64,000 bases of DNA, from contig NZ_RHQN01000001.1 of the NCBI RefSeq assembly GCF_003935425.1, positions 496,001 to 560,000 of the forward strand, given 5' to 3'. Under the pieces are notes generated by a model, which was not told where the DNA came from, ran no database searches, and saw only the letters and a program-made list of their open reading frames with translations. Positions 1 to 7,016 of the stretch are shown here, piece after piece. The position numbers were made by a program, and so were the translations under genes. The number at the start of each line of letters is the position of its first letter. Position 1 is the first letter of the stretch. This DNA comes from Pseudomonas sp. v388 (GTDB taxonomy: Bacteria; Pseudomonadota; Gammaproteobacteria; Pseudomonadales; Pseudomonadaceae).

Positions 1-1068
1 CTGCCAAACCTGACCTCACAGATTTTTGCCAACGTCGATCGCACCTTTATCGGATTCAGCGCGACAGCCTTTTTTCCTGGCGCCAGCAGCTTCGATTTGA
101 AAGCAAAAACGCTTGTGGATGTTCCTGATGCGAAGGGGAACATCGTCTTTGAAGATGTACCCGTCAGTGTTCATGTCTCGGGTTCAGACCTGGATAACCG
201 GCTTGAAAATGTACGTGCTTTGGGCCAGGAGATCTGGCCGTGGCTTGACGCCAAGCTTGAGGCTCTTCGGCTGGACGACACGACCAAGGAGCGTGCTCGA
301 TTACTTCTGGTGACAGGGAGCGATGCAGAGGCCGAAGAGCTGGCGTCCACCCTATATGAGGTCAGTGGGGGATCGAAGCGAATCGGATGGTTCAGGGGCG
401 GGAAAAAGGCTGACCGACAGGATCGGCTGCCACGTGAGCAGCGGATGACGTATGACGATTTGGCCAATTTTGCTGCTGGCCCAGGCGCGCAGATGGAGTT
501 GCTCGACAGCTCCATCTATCCAATGGCTCGCGGACATAACATGGTCACTGACCAAGGAAAATCTGCGTTGGGCGGAGTCGTTGTTTGCGTAAGGCCCATG
601 CCTTCTTCGGATCAGCCGAGCAATAATTTGGCCCACCTCTGCTACATCGTGGGTGATCAGCTACTCCCCAATGTCAGCCCTGGGTTGGCGCTCATGGAGG
701 AGAGGGCGTTGGCGAACAAGACACTCAATGGAATTCGTACATCGCCGCCCTACTTCAGCCGCCAACCCAAGGCGATTCGTCACTTCACCATCATGAACGT
801 CCTAGTCACACTGACGCAGTTGGTGGGACGCGCACGTCGAGGCGGAACTCCGGTCACCTGCTATCTCGCCGACGCCGCATTTTTTGACAACCGTACGACG
901 TGGGCGCAGCTGTTGGCTGGCACGATCAAGACTCTCGAGGACGCCGGCCAGTGGCCTGAATTCTCGCGTCATCACGCGGGGCTTGTTGAGGCCATGCAGC
1001 TGTACATCGAAAAATCTGAAAATGACTCTGGTCGGAGATATCACGATGAGCCTTCAGCTGAGGACTAA
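1..1068 (+). CDS. DinG-like helicase of a pPIWI-RE island, C-terminal part (5' end outside window)
   Basis: The reading frame is open from base 1, so the gene begins upstream of the window; about 355 residues are visible. Early in the visible part is GFSATAFFPGASSFD, a DinG/XPD-type SAT motif. Near the C-terminus is QLVGRARRGGTPV followed by LADAAFF, which fits helicase motif VI and the 'RGG-P...DAAF' signature I associate with the pPIWI_RE_Z helicases of three-gene pPIWI-RE islands. The role would be ATP-dependent DNA unwinding within that system (family knowledge). The stop lies 23 bp inside the next gene, so the two are probably translationally coupled. The walker A part is not visible, so activity cannot be judged. 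A plain DinG-family helicase is the alternative. Confidence 0.72.
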   Translation: MPNLTSQIFANVDRTFIGFSATAFFPGASSFDLKAKTLVDVPDAKGNIVFEDVPVSVHVSGSDLDNRLENVRALGQEIWPWLDAKLEALRLDDTTKERARLLLVTGSDAEAEELASTLYEVSGGSKRIGWFRGGKKADRQDRLPREQRMTYDDLANFAAGPGAQMELLDSSIYPMARGHNMVTDQGKSALGGVVVCVRPMPSSDQPSNNLAHLCYIVGDQLLPNVSPGLALMEERALANKTLNGIRTSPPYFSRQPKAIRHFTIMNVLVTLTQLVGRARRGGTPVTCYLADAAFFDNRTTWAQLLAGTIKTLEDAGQWPEFSRHHAGLVEAMQLYIEKSENDSGRRYHDEPSAED

Positions 1069-2701
1069 CCTGCTTCAGTTCGACCCGGAAGAACTTCCGC
1101 CTGTTTATCAGTTCCGGGCCACGGACGAGTACTGCCATGGCTGGAAGCAGCTTACCAGACTCTACAATAAACAGTATTTGCCAAGTGCTGGCCTCGAAGA
1201 AGTGCTAGCTGCATTGTCGGGAGGGCCGGTGTGGGTCAACTACAAGACGGCCGCCAAAGGTGGTGGCACGGCGATCGCCTCCCTCAACCCGATTTCCTAC
1301 AGTCAGTTGTGCGAGGCCCTCAGAATATGGGCACGTGAAATAACGACTGGCGCTGACGAGGTGACGCAGTTTCTGCGTCCCGAAGACGCAGTGCACCTCG
1401 ACGCTTCAACTCTGTTCGCCGATCCTAAGCAGTCGGAAGCAATGTACAAGGTTGTGCCCTGGATGCTGGCCAGGCAATTGACCGAGCAGCAGATGGAGTC
1501 TTCGAAACCGTTGACGCTCAGCCTCTGCAGCGATTCGACATTGCTGGCGTGGGATCAGCCGCTCATGTACGCAAAGGACGATCGCCGGGCGATTGCGATG
1601 CATGCGATCACCACTCAACTGCTGCTGGTTCACCGTCGCCAGCGGCCTTACGCGGCAGTGGGCGTGCACCTTAGCCATATATTGCCTCAATGGCGACATC
1701 CTACCCATAAGGTCTGGTACAAGACTGACCGAGGTATTTCCAAGTTTGCCATCCAGATCCCACCGATGAAGGACGGACAATTTGAAACTCGGTACTCCAC
1801 CGTGGCCGATAGAGTGCTCATGAAGCTTGGCGAGCCTTCACTGCCACCCCTTGGGCAGGGTGAGCTTGAGTTGGCTGGAAACCTTCGGCCTATTCATGCG
1901 CATCTGCCGCCATTTTGGCCAGTTGGCAATGGAGCCGGCCCGCTGTTTCTCGATCAAGCCAGTTTTCACTTCCAAAAGTGCGTTCCGAGTGCCAAGCCCA
2001 TGCTCACGCGGTACGTGGGTAAGTTGATCGCCAGCGGCCGCGGCGTGGTGCAAACGCCCGTCACTCCAATCAAGGTGGCGGTCATAACGGCACACACCGA
2101 TATCATGGCAAGAGTCGCGCATGTCCATGACAACCTGGAAGACCTGACGCCGGTATTTTCAGCAGGCACCAAGCCTGAAGTCGTGCTTCAGCAAGTACAA
2201 CGTCCTGGAGCCATGGAGGCGCTTACGACCATCACATCATTTGATCACTTGAAGCAATGGTTTGAGACGCAAGTGCTTCCAGTTGTGAAGCTGATGGGGG
2301 CGCCTGTGGCAATCGTCGAGACCGTGCCCGAGGTGGCGACCAAGAGTGATACTGACCCGAAACATATCTTGCGCACGTTGTTTGCCAAGCATGGTATAGC
2401 GACGCAGTTTTTGTTTCACATCACTGAAGCAAGGTCGAAGACAGCCGCCGGCGCAACAGTCAGCTCAGAGCCCGCGCCCATGGATCGTAAGATGGGCAAA
2501 CGCATCAAGAAGCTGGTTGCCACTCGGCTGGCCAAGCAAGGGGAAGAAGAGGACGCCATCGATTACCCTGCCATCAATGGATTCCTTGATGCCATACGCA
2601 GCACAGGATACGCACCACAACCCCTGCAAAGTGTGAGCGGGGTGCCTGAAGACACCATAGTGCTTTCTATCTACCTGGATCATATCCGTCATCAGGGGTA
2701 G
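1046..2701 (+). CDS. pPIWI-RE protein, N-terminal and MID-like part
   Basis: 551 aa from ATG 1046, chosen because GGAG stands about 9 bases upstream; a longer in-frame start at 884 would lie deep inside the helicase gene. Residues from about 430 to 480 carry KHILRTLFAKHGIATQFLF, matching the Piwi MID-like pattern 'lr..fa..gi.TQF' of the pPIWI-RE family. The preceding part resembles the family's N-terminal (X) region. These proteins are predicted nucleic-acid-guided defence or RNA-processing factors. The protein stops at TAG 2699-2701, just before the part that normally carries the RNase H fold. That part is encoded by the next ORF, in another frame. About 805 aa for both together is in the range expected for one pPIWI-RE protein. 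Confidence 0.65.
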   Translation: MSLQLRTNLLQFDPEELPPVYQFRATDEYCHGWKQLTRLYNKQYLPSAGLEEVLAALSGGPVWVNYKTAAKGGGTAIASLNPISYSQLCEALRIWAREITTGADEVTQFLRPEDAVHLDASTLFADPKQSEAMYKVVPWMLARQLTEQQMESSKPLTLSLCSDSTLLAWDQPLMYAKDDRRAIAMHAITTQLLLVHRRQRPYAAVGVHLSHILPQWRHPTHKVWYKTDRGISKFAIQIPPMKDGQFETRYSTVADRVLMKLGEPSLPPLGQGELELAGNLRPIHAHLPPFWPVGNGAGPLFLDQASFHFQKCVPSAKPMLTRYVGKLIASGRGVVQTPVTPIKVAVITAHTDIMARVAHVHDNLEDLTPVFSAGTKPEVVLQQVQRPGAMEALTTITSFDHLKQWFETQVLPVVKLMGAPVAIVETVPEVATKSDTDPKHILRTLFAKHGIATQFLFHITEARSKTAAGATVSSEPAPMDRKMGKRIKKLVATRLAKQGEEEDAIDYPAINGFLDAIRSTGYAPQPLQSVSGVPEDTIVLSIYLDHIRHQG

Positions 2702-2704
2702 ACA
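2693..2704 (+). promoter_or_regulatory. GGGG run at the pPIWI-RE gene junction; RBS or possible -1 frameshift site
   Basis: The junction reads CAG GGG TAG in the upstream frame, followed by ACATG. The AGGGG is a good ribosome binding site for the ATG at 2704. Reading back one base after GGG gives GTA GAC ATG in the frame of the downstream ORF, so a -1 slip would bypass the TAG and join the two halves. No downstream pseudoknot was worked out. Confidence 0.35.
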
Positions 2705-3468
2705 TGTACCTACCCGTCATAACCCGTGCCCATGTTGGCTCTCTTGACCTTGAGGTGTTCTACCCCGCCCCCGTCGAGACAGCACGTTCAGCGCACCCAC
2801 TTTCCCCCGCGACAGACGCGTGGGTGCCCTACCAGCAAGGCTTGTGCAGGATTCAAGCAACGCCGAAATTGATGAGCCAGGACGAAGCGACCAAGCTGAT
2901 CAATCGGGCAATGCTTGCTCCGACTCCGATAGCAGGTACGCCGCTGATAGTGTTGATGAATGCTGGTCTGAAGAAGCTTTACCCAGGTCTCAATGATGGA
3001 GAAGGTTCTGGCCTTCCCCGGTTTCCTCGGCATGCTTGGGCAGTGCGCGTCCGTGCCGACTCCCAAACCGCGCAGATGACTGGGGTACACAGCAAGTCTC
3101 CGTTTGCCCCAATGTTCATTGGCAGCAGAATCGGTGTTCATCAGGCAGAGGATCAGCCAAGCGTGTATTACTTCACTTCCTACACCAAGCACTACAGCCG
3201 TCTGATCTCCCAGCGCAGCAGCACGCGCTACGACATCGCGCAAAGTAAGCTCAGAGAACCTTGGCAACAGTTGGGAGTGACGGAGTTTGTAATGATCCAA
3301 GAGGGAGAGTATGCGACCGCTGACCGCTTGGCACTGCAAGTAGGGCTTTGGTGCAAAAACGCCCCCCTTTGGGACGGGTACCTGCGCCTACCCTCTCCCC
3401 TTCACGCCGCCAAGCAGATCGCCACGGATCATCCCATCATGGAGCGCCATCGCAAAAGCAGCTTCTGA
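2704..3468 (+). CDS. pPIWI-RE RNase H-fold domain protein (separate ORF)
   Basis: 254 aa, starting two bases after the stop of the previous gene; AGGGG sits five bases before the ATG, so independent or re-initiated translation is possible. The sequence reads like the C-terminal RNase H-like domain of pPIWI-RE proteins: a WVPYQQGL segment, TPLIVLMNAGLKKLYPGL (like 'PtLvlvdaqn.r..wp.L'), AWAVRVRAD with a conserved-looking arginine, YYFTSYTKHYS, EFVMIQEGE with candidate conserved glutamates, and the terminal LPSPLHAAK typical of the family's 'LPlPLHlA'. The usual single protein is here cut exactly in the linker between MID and RNase H parts. A single extra G in the GGGG run 2695-2698, or a -1 ribosomal slip there, would fuse the two genes. 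Confidence 0.65.
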   Translation: MYLPVITRAHVGSLDLEVFYPAPVETARSAHPLSPATDAWVPYQQGLCRIQATPKLMSQDEATKLINRAMLAPTPIAGTPLIVLMNAGLKKLYPGLNDGEGSGLPRFPRHAWAVRVRADSQTAQMTGVHSKSPFAPMFIGSRIGVHQAEDQPSVYYFTSYTKHYSRLISQRSSTRYDIAQSKLREPWQQLGVTEFVMIQEGEYATADRLALQVGLWCKNAPLWDGYLRLPSPLHAAKQIATDHPIMERHRKSSF

Positions 3469-3633
3469 ACAGCGGCCTCACGATCGTAAGAGTTGATGAA
3501 CACTTGCTATCAGCCTGGGGTATGGATGATCGGCAAAGCCTTCAGCACGCCCGAGGTATCTCCCTTGGGCTCTATCCGGTGACCGACCGTTTGGGGCGGA
3601 CACGTCTTGTGAATGCTTTAAAACCAATAAACC

Positions 3634-3981
3634 TTAAAGTCCAAGATCGCCCGAAAATCCAGCATCGCGAATAGCATTTGTCGCATGACCTTCAGCGATT
3701 AGCTTGCGGATCAGGTGATGATAGAGATGCCAGCGCACCGGCGAACGTACCTCCACTCCCCACTCATACTTGTGATGCCAAGGTGACTCAGGTGACGCTA
3801 GTGCCTGGGTTAGCCCTGCGAAGGCTTTATGTCCGATCTCGGTCAGATGAATGCGTGCGAGATCCTCCCGACCAGATTCTCTGCGATAGCTCGACAACGC
3901 CCGTTCAACCACGATTGCCAGATCTGAGCCGTAGACGTCAGCGGCAATGCAAAACACCTCATTCTCCAGGGGCGGATTCAT
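3634..3981 (-). CDS. Hypothetical protein
   Basis: 115 aa, ATG at 3981, with a GAGGGG stretch very close to the start (spacing short). It has an even soluble composition with VRWHLYHHLIRKLIAEGHATNAIRDAGF near the C-terminus and no membrane segment or signal peptide. I do not recognise the family. It reads more naturally than the overlapping plus-strand frames, which are rich in Arg, Ser and Pro. It is convergent with the pPIWI-RE genes and separated from them by about 165 bp in which I see no gene. Confidence 0.5.
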   Translation of the reverse strand: MNPPLENEVFCIAADVYGSDLAIVVERALSSYRRESGREDLARIHLTEIGHKAFAGLTQALASPESPWHHKYEWGVEVRSPVRWHLYHHLIRKLIAEGHATNAIRDAGFSGDLGL

Positions 3982-4255
3982 AACCCCTCACGCATATCGA
4001 TTACTCGCCGTGCATGGTTTGATCTTCAACGTCCCCATCCATTTCGTTCTGTCGAGCTGTGCAATATAGGGTTAACCGGCGTCGATATCCAAGAATTGGA
4101 TGGCGGTCATGAGGCCTTTACTCCACCTCCTCAGGAGCTCACACACAGGCTGTGATTTTCAGCGCAAAAACGGGGCCGGGAACTCATGTTGTCCGACACT
4201 GGCACAATTCGAGACGGATTGTTCCTTCATTATTTTTTTGGATTCAAAGCAGCAG

Positions 4256-4274
4256 TAGCAGCCTACGGCTGCTA
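4256..4274. repeat. Perfect hairpin, 8-bp stem with 3-nt loop
   Basis: TAGCAGCC-TAC-GGCTGCTA is a perfect inverted repeat. It follows a T-rich tract and a run of GCAG/TAGCAG units. It could be a REP-like element or part of a small RNA. No T-run follows on the plus strand, so it is not a standard terminator there. Confidence 0.4.
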
Positions 4275-4641
4275 ACAAACGCGACTTTCCCCTGCCCCCC
4301 GGGCAACCCCAAACAATCTGAATTCGGTTTCAGCCTCCAAGACCGTGTCATTTGCAAGCTAAAAAAAACCCGTCGAAACCGGCGGTGTCCTGTGCCAACG
4401 GCGGTGTTTGGGGCACTGCTGCTTTTTCATTGCTCTCAAATATATAAACTCCGTCGTCTTTAAAAATTTTCAAGGGGGTGGGGGTCGACTATTTTCGCGA
4501 AAACAGATGAACGGTCGCTAAGTTGACTATTTGGCAATGCCGATTAATACCCGCCTGAGCCAGTAAAACCGGGCATCCGAGCGGAAATATACCTCTATTT
4601 TCGGAAGGTGGCCGACGAACCCGTAATGGCTCACAAAATCC

Positions 4642-4854
4642 ATGCGGTCTTGGTGCGAAAATGCCAATGCAGTGAGCAGATTTGAATATTTCCCTGGGTT
4701 TGATCAGTGTGCCAATGCCGAAAAAAGGATGGCAAATGACGCCATCTTGGGTACGTCTTCAAGACAACGTAGTGTTGATGCCCAAAGCCAGTTCGCGAAG
4801 ACAAAGGAGGGATGGCAGATCACGGCCTGCGTCTGTCATACCATCCCTGAGTAG
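4642..4854 (+). pseudogene. Possible remnant of an NTF2/DUF4440-like gene
   Basis: The frame ends in TKEGWQITACVCHTIPE, which looks like the C-terminal strand pattern 'k..GWqI.a..nT' of SgcJ/EcaC-type NTF2-like proteins. The upstream part of the frame does not show the rest of the domain, and a weak repeat of the same motif (a GGATGGCAAATGAC-like unit) occurs at about 4727. It could be a decayed gene or chance. The adjacent minus-strand gene is also NTF2-like. Confidence 0.22.
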
Positions 4855-4872
4855 AGCTCAGGGGATTGGCAT

Positions 4873-5310
4873 CTAATCATTGCGGCGGGGCCAGACCATC
4901 TCCAGCCGAGTTCGAGTTATGCGCCAACGGCCTTGCAGCAACGCATACTCGTCCGCGTATACGCCGAGAAGTGAGAGCTGGTTCGAATATGGCTTCGGAG
5001 CAGTTTCGAAATCCACCAGATAGCAGCGCCCCTCGGCCGTGTCGGGCCCCGTCAGTTTGATCCAATGGTTGGCAATGACGTGCATGAAGGGATAGCGGCC
5101 ACGATTTTCGCGATCAAAGAGCTCAAAGGCGCATTTGAGACCCGTGCGTATCGCATCTAGGCCCACCATCCTGCCGATGTTGATTTCCATGACCGCATCG
5201 GCGGAGAAGACTTCGTCCAGCGACTGAATGTTATTGCTGTCCAGGTGGTGGGCGTACAGGATTCGGAGGTTCCGAATTTCTTCACGATCGATGAGATCTT
5301 GATTGTTCAA
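4873..5310 (-). CDS. SnoaL/NTF2-like family protein
   Basis: 145 aa beginning at TTG 5310 (LNNQDLIDREEIRNL...); in-frame codons upstream reach a stop with no ATG, so an alternative start is required. 'IDREEIRNLRILYAHHLD' followed by a hydrophobic pattern and a C-terminal GRWRITRTRLE is characteristic of the SnoaL-like/NTF2-like fold (ring-hydroxylating dioxygenase beta or cyclase-like group). The substrate is unknown. It stands alone in a gene-poor stretch, with no partner enzyme next to it. Confidence 0.7.
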   Translation of the reverse strand: MNNQDLIDREEIRNLRILYAHHLDSNNIQSLDEVFSADAVMEINIGRMVGLDAIRTGLKCAFELFDRENRGRYPFMHVIANHWIKLTGPDTAEGRCYLVDFETAPKPYSNQLSLLGVYADEYALLQGRWRITRTRLEMVWPRRND

Positions 5311-5733
5311 AAGCGGGTCTCTGTTGTCGATGAGCTACGGGCAGGTCTGTGAGGTCTGAGTCAGATGAATCCTGAGCACCTACAACCACAGAGTGCGCAT
5401 GCAAGCGCCCTCTCACGACCGCGCGCCTACTCTACCCATCCAGCGACCAAAGATAATGACCTCCTGATTCCAGTCTCTTCGGAATTCCAGGCTGAAATTC
5501 TATGGCTGCTGCTTTCTGAGCATTCCGTAGGCCTCCTCGCAGGTGACTCCGGGCGCATGGCTGACGCCGTCGGGGATTCCAGTGCCAGTCGAGGGAGAAA
5601 AATGCTCTGGATCGAGATCACTGCGCAGCCAAGCCGAAGGGGCTGCTGTGGTAGCCTCCTTGTTCGATGAGCTGATCAAGAAACCGAATCTTGAGTTCGA
5701 GCCAGCACTACGAAGCTAATACAGGAATGGTTT
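5311..5733. other. Intergenic stretch, nothing convincing
   Basis: Between the NTF2-like gene and the XRE regulator. The plus-strand frame 5365-5670 has a shadow-like composition and no recognisable domain. It presumably holds the divergent promoters of the two flanking genes; I could not pick out convincing -35/-10 boxes. Confidence 0.4.
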
Positions 5734-6129
5734 ATGTCCCTAAAGACAGCCGTCGCCGCGGTACTGAAGGCGATGCGCAGAGCCCGAGGGCTTTCACAGA
5801 AAAACCTGGCTGAAGTGAGCAGCAGGACATATGTCAGCAAACTTGAGCGTGCACAAAGCAGCCCCACGCTAGAAATGATGGCGACGCTGAGTCCCCCTAT
5901 GGGCTTGAGCACGCTGACGTTGGTAGCCCTCACCATTGGTGCTGAGACGGGACAATCGATCAGGTCTCTCGTCAGACTCCTTGAGGAGGAAGTCACCGAG
6001 CTGGCGCAAGTCGGTGTGCTTGCGGAACTGGGGATACCTGCGGATATCGCCGCTCCGGGAAAGACCCGTTCTCCATCGAAAACGCAAATCAACTCCGCTC
6101 AGCAAGGCGAGTTCTGTTTTTCTAGGTAA
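5734..6129 (+). CDS. XRE-family helix-turn-helix regulator
   Basis: 131 aa; ATG at 5734 preceded by AGGA at eight bases. Residues from about 5 to 60 form an HTH_3-like domain: LKAMRRARGLSQKNLAEVSSRTYVSKLERAQSSPTLEMM, with the canonical 'GLSQ..LAE' and 'YVSKLERG..SPTL' pattern. The rest is a leucine-rich helical tail of unknown role. It is followed 58 bp later by a small AbrB-like gene on the same strand. Two DNA-binding proteins side by side suggest an accessory-element control module, but no toxin partner was found. The target is unknown. Confidence 0.75.
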   Translation: MSLKTAVAAVLKAMRRARGLSQKNLAEVSSRTYVSKLERAQSSPTLEMMATLSPPMGLSTLTLVALTIGAETGQSIRSLVRLLEEEVTELAQVGVLAELGIPADIAAPGKTRSPSKTQINSAQQGEFCFSR

Positions 6130-6187
6130 ATTGGCGTATCGGTGGTGTCAGATCGGTTCAAGATGACACCGCGATATGGAGTTGCCC

Positions 6188-6418
6188 ATGAGCATTTCGG
6201 TCAAAGTCACCATTGAAGACTGGGACGGTGATGGTGCCATCCGCATCCCAGATGAAGTTCTCCAGGCGCTGGAAGTCGACGTCGGCGATTCGCTGTATGT
6301 CAGTGAAGAGTTTGTGGGCAGCGAACGGTGCCTGGTTCTTTCCAGGACGCCAAAGCTGCCTGACAGGATCGATGAGCTGGTTGAGTCGTGGAAAATTCAG
6401 ACAATCCAGCCTGAATAA
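6188..6418 (+). CDS. AbrB/MazE-like small DNA-binding protein (antitoxin-like)
   Basis: 76 aa from ATG 6188. I prefer this start to ATG 6176 because the first ATG overlaps the ribosome binding site TGGAG seven bases upstream of 6188. The sequence SVKVTIEDWDGDGAIRIPDEVLQALEVDVGDSLYV has the swapped-hairpin AbrB pattern 'G.irIP..vl..L.l..GD.l'. Such proteins are usually antitoxins of MazEF/VapBC-type pairs. The next 110 bp on this strand hold no recognisable toxin, so it is an orphan or the toxin is lost. Confidence 0.7.
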   Translation: MSISVKVTIEDWDGDGAIRIPDEVLQALEVDVGDSLYVSEEFVGSERCLVLSRTPKLPDRIDELVESWKIQTIQPE

Positions 6419-6531
6419 CCTGCTAGACGCGCCTAGAAGATGGGTTCCTGGTGGCCATAGCAGGCTCCGTCCGCCAGACGTTCTGGGTGGCCGGCAAGCT
6501 CATTGGCGCTTACCGGCCAACGCCTCGAGCA

Positions 6532-6816
6532 TCAGATCGGACACTGATTGAGCGACAACAGGTTGTTGTTCCATTGCCCATCTGCGTAGGTACGCAAATA
6601 AGGCATGCGGCCAGTTTCCCGCACCACGCCGATGTTCGCTCGCGCACCGCTCACCGGATCAAGCACGTAGAACGTGTTGGTTCCTGCGTCGATACTCGCG
6701 ATCACCTGCTCTCGAGTCCAGCGCCACTGACTTACTGGGTTGCCCAGGTGAGTGATGTGCTCATGGGAGCTGTTCACATTCGGTTTCGTAATGCACGTTA
6801 CTTGAGCATCAGCCAT
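6532..6816 (-). CDS. DUF3892 domain protein
   Basis: 94 aa, nearly entirely one domain. 'ADAQVTCITKPN...SSHEHITHLGNP', 'WRWTREQVIASIDAGTNTFYV' and 'PYLRTYADGQWNNNLLSL' match my memory of the small DUF3892 proteins, which have no assigned function and are often found near accessory genes. No signal peptide or membrane segment. It is upstream of nothing on its strand; the HNH-type gene lies behind its promoter side. Confidence 0.75.
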   Translation of the reverse strand: MADAQVTCITKPNVNSSHEHITHLGNPVSQWRWTREQVIASIDAGTNTFYVLDPVSGARANIGVVRETGRMPYLRTYADGQWNNNLLSLNQCPI

Positions 6817-7016
6817 GTGGATTTCCTTGTCTCGGTTGAGGTGCGTACAACAGAAAAACTGCGCCTTTTTTGTACTGGCTTCTTGATGTCGTCGTCAATA
6901 CAGTTCACCTACCGGATGGCCGAACAACTTGGTCTGCGAGAGGCCGTGGCAGTTGCGATTGCTGCTATCCCCCGACCACGATACGCCGCGGCCCGTACCC
7001 CTCTTCACAGCGTCAC

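Larger units (their letters stand above)
3982..4872. other. Gene-poor stretch with hairpins and a possible decayed gene
   Basis: About 890 bp without a convincing intact gene. It contains a perfect 8-bp hairpin (4256-4274), A- and T-rich runs around 4230-4240 and 4360-4368, a CCCCAAAC/GTTTGGGG complementary pair about 100 bp apart, and the degraded-looking frame at 4642-4854. The plus-strand frame at 4152-4463 has an amino-acid make-up unlike a real protein. Confidence 0.5.

Noticed and set aside
884-1045. Upstream extension of the pPIWI-RE N-terminal gene
   Set aside because: Lies inside the helicase gene and has a shadow-like composition; the ATG at 1046 has its own RBS.
4152-4463. A 103-residue plus-strand frame in the gene-poor stretch
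   Set aside because: Serine, proline and arginine-rich make-up, no ribosome binding site, no domain.
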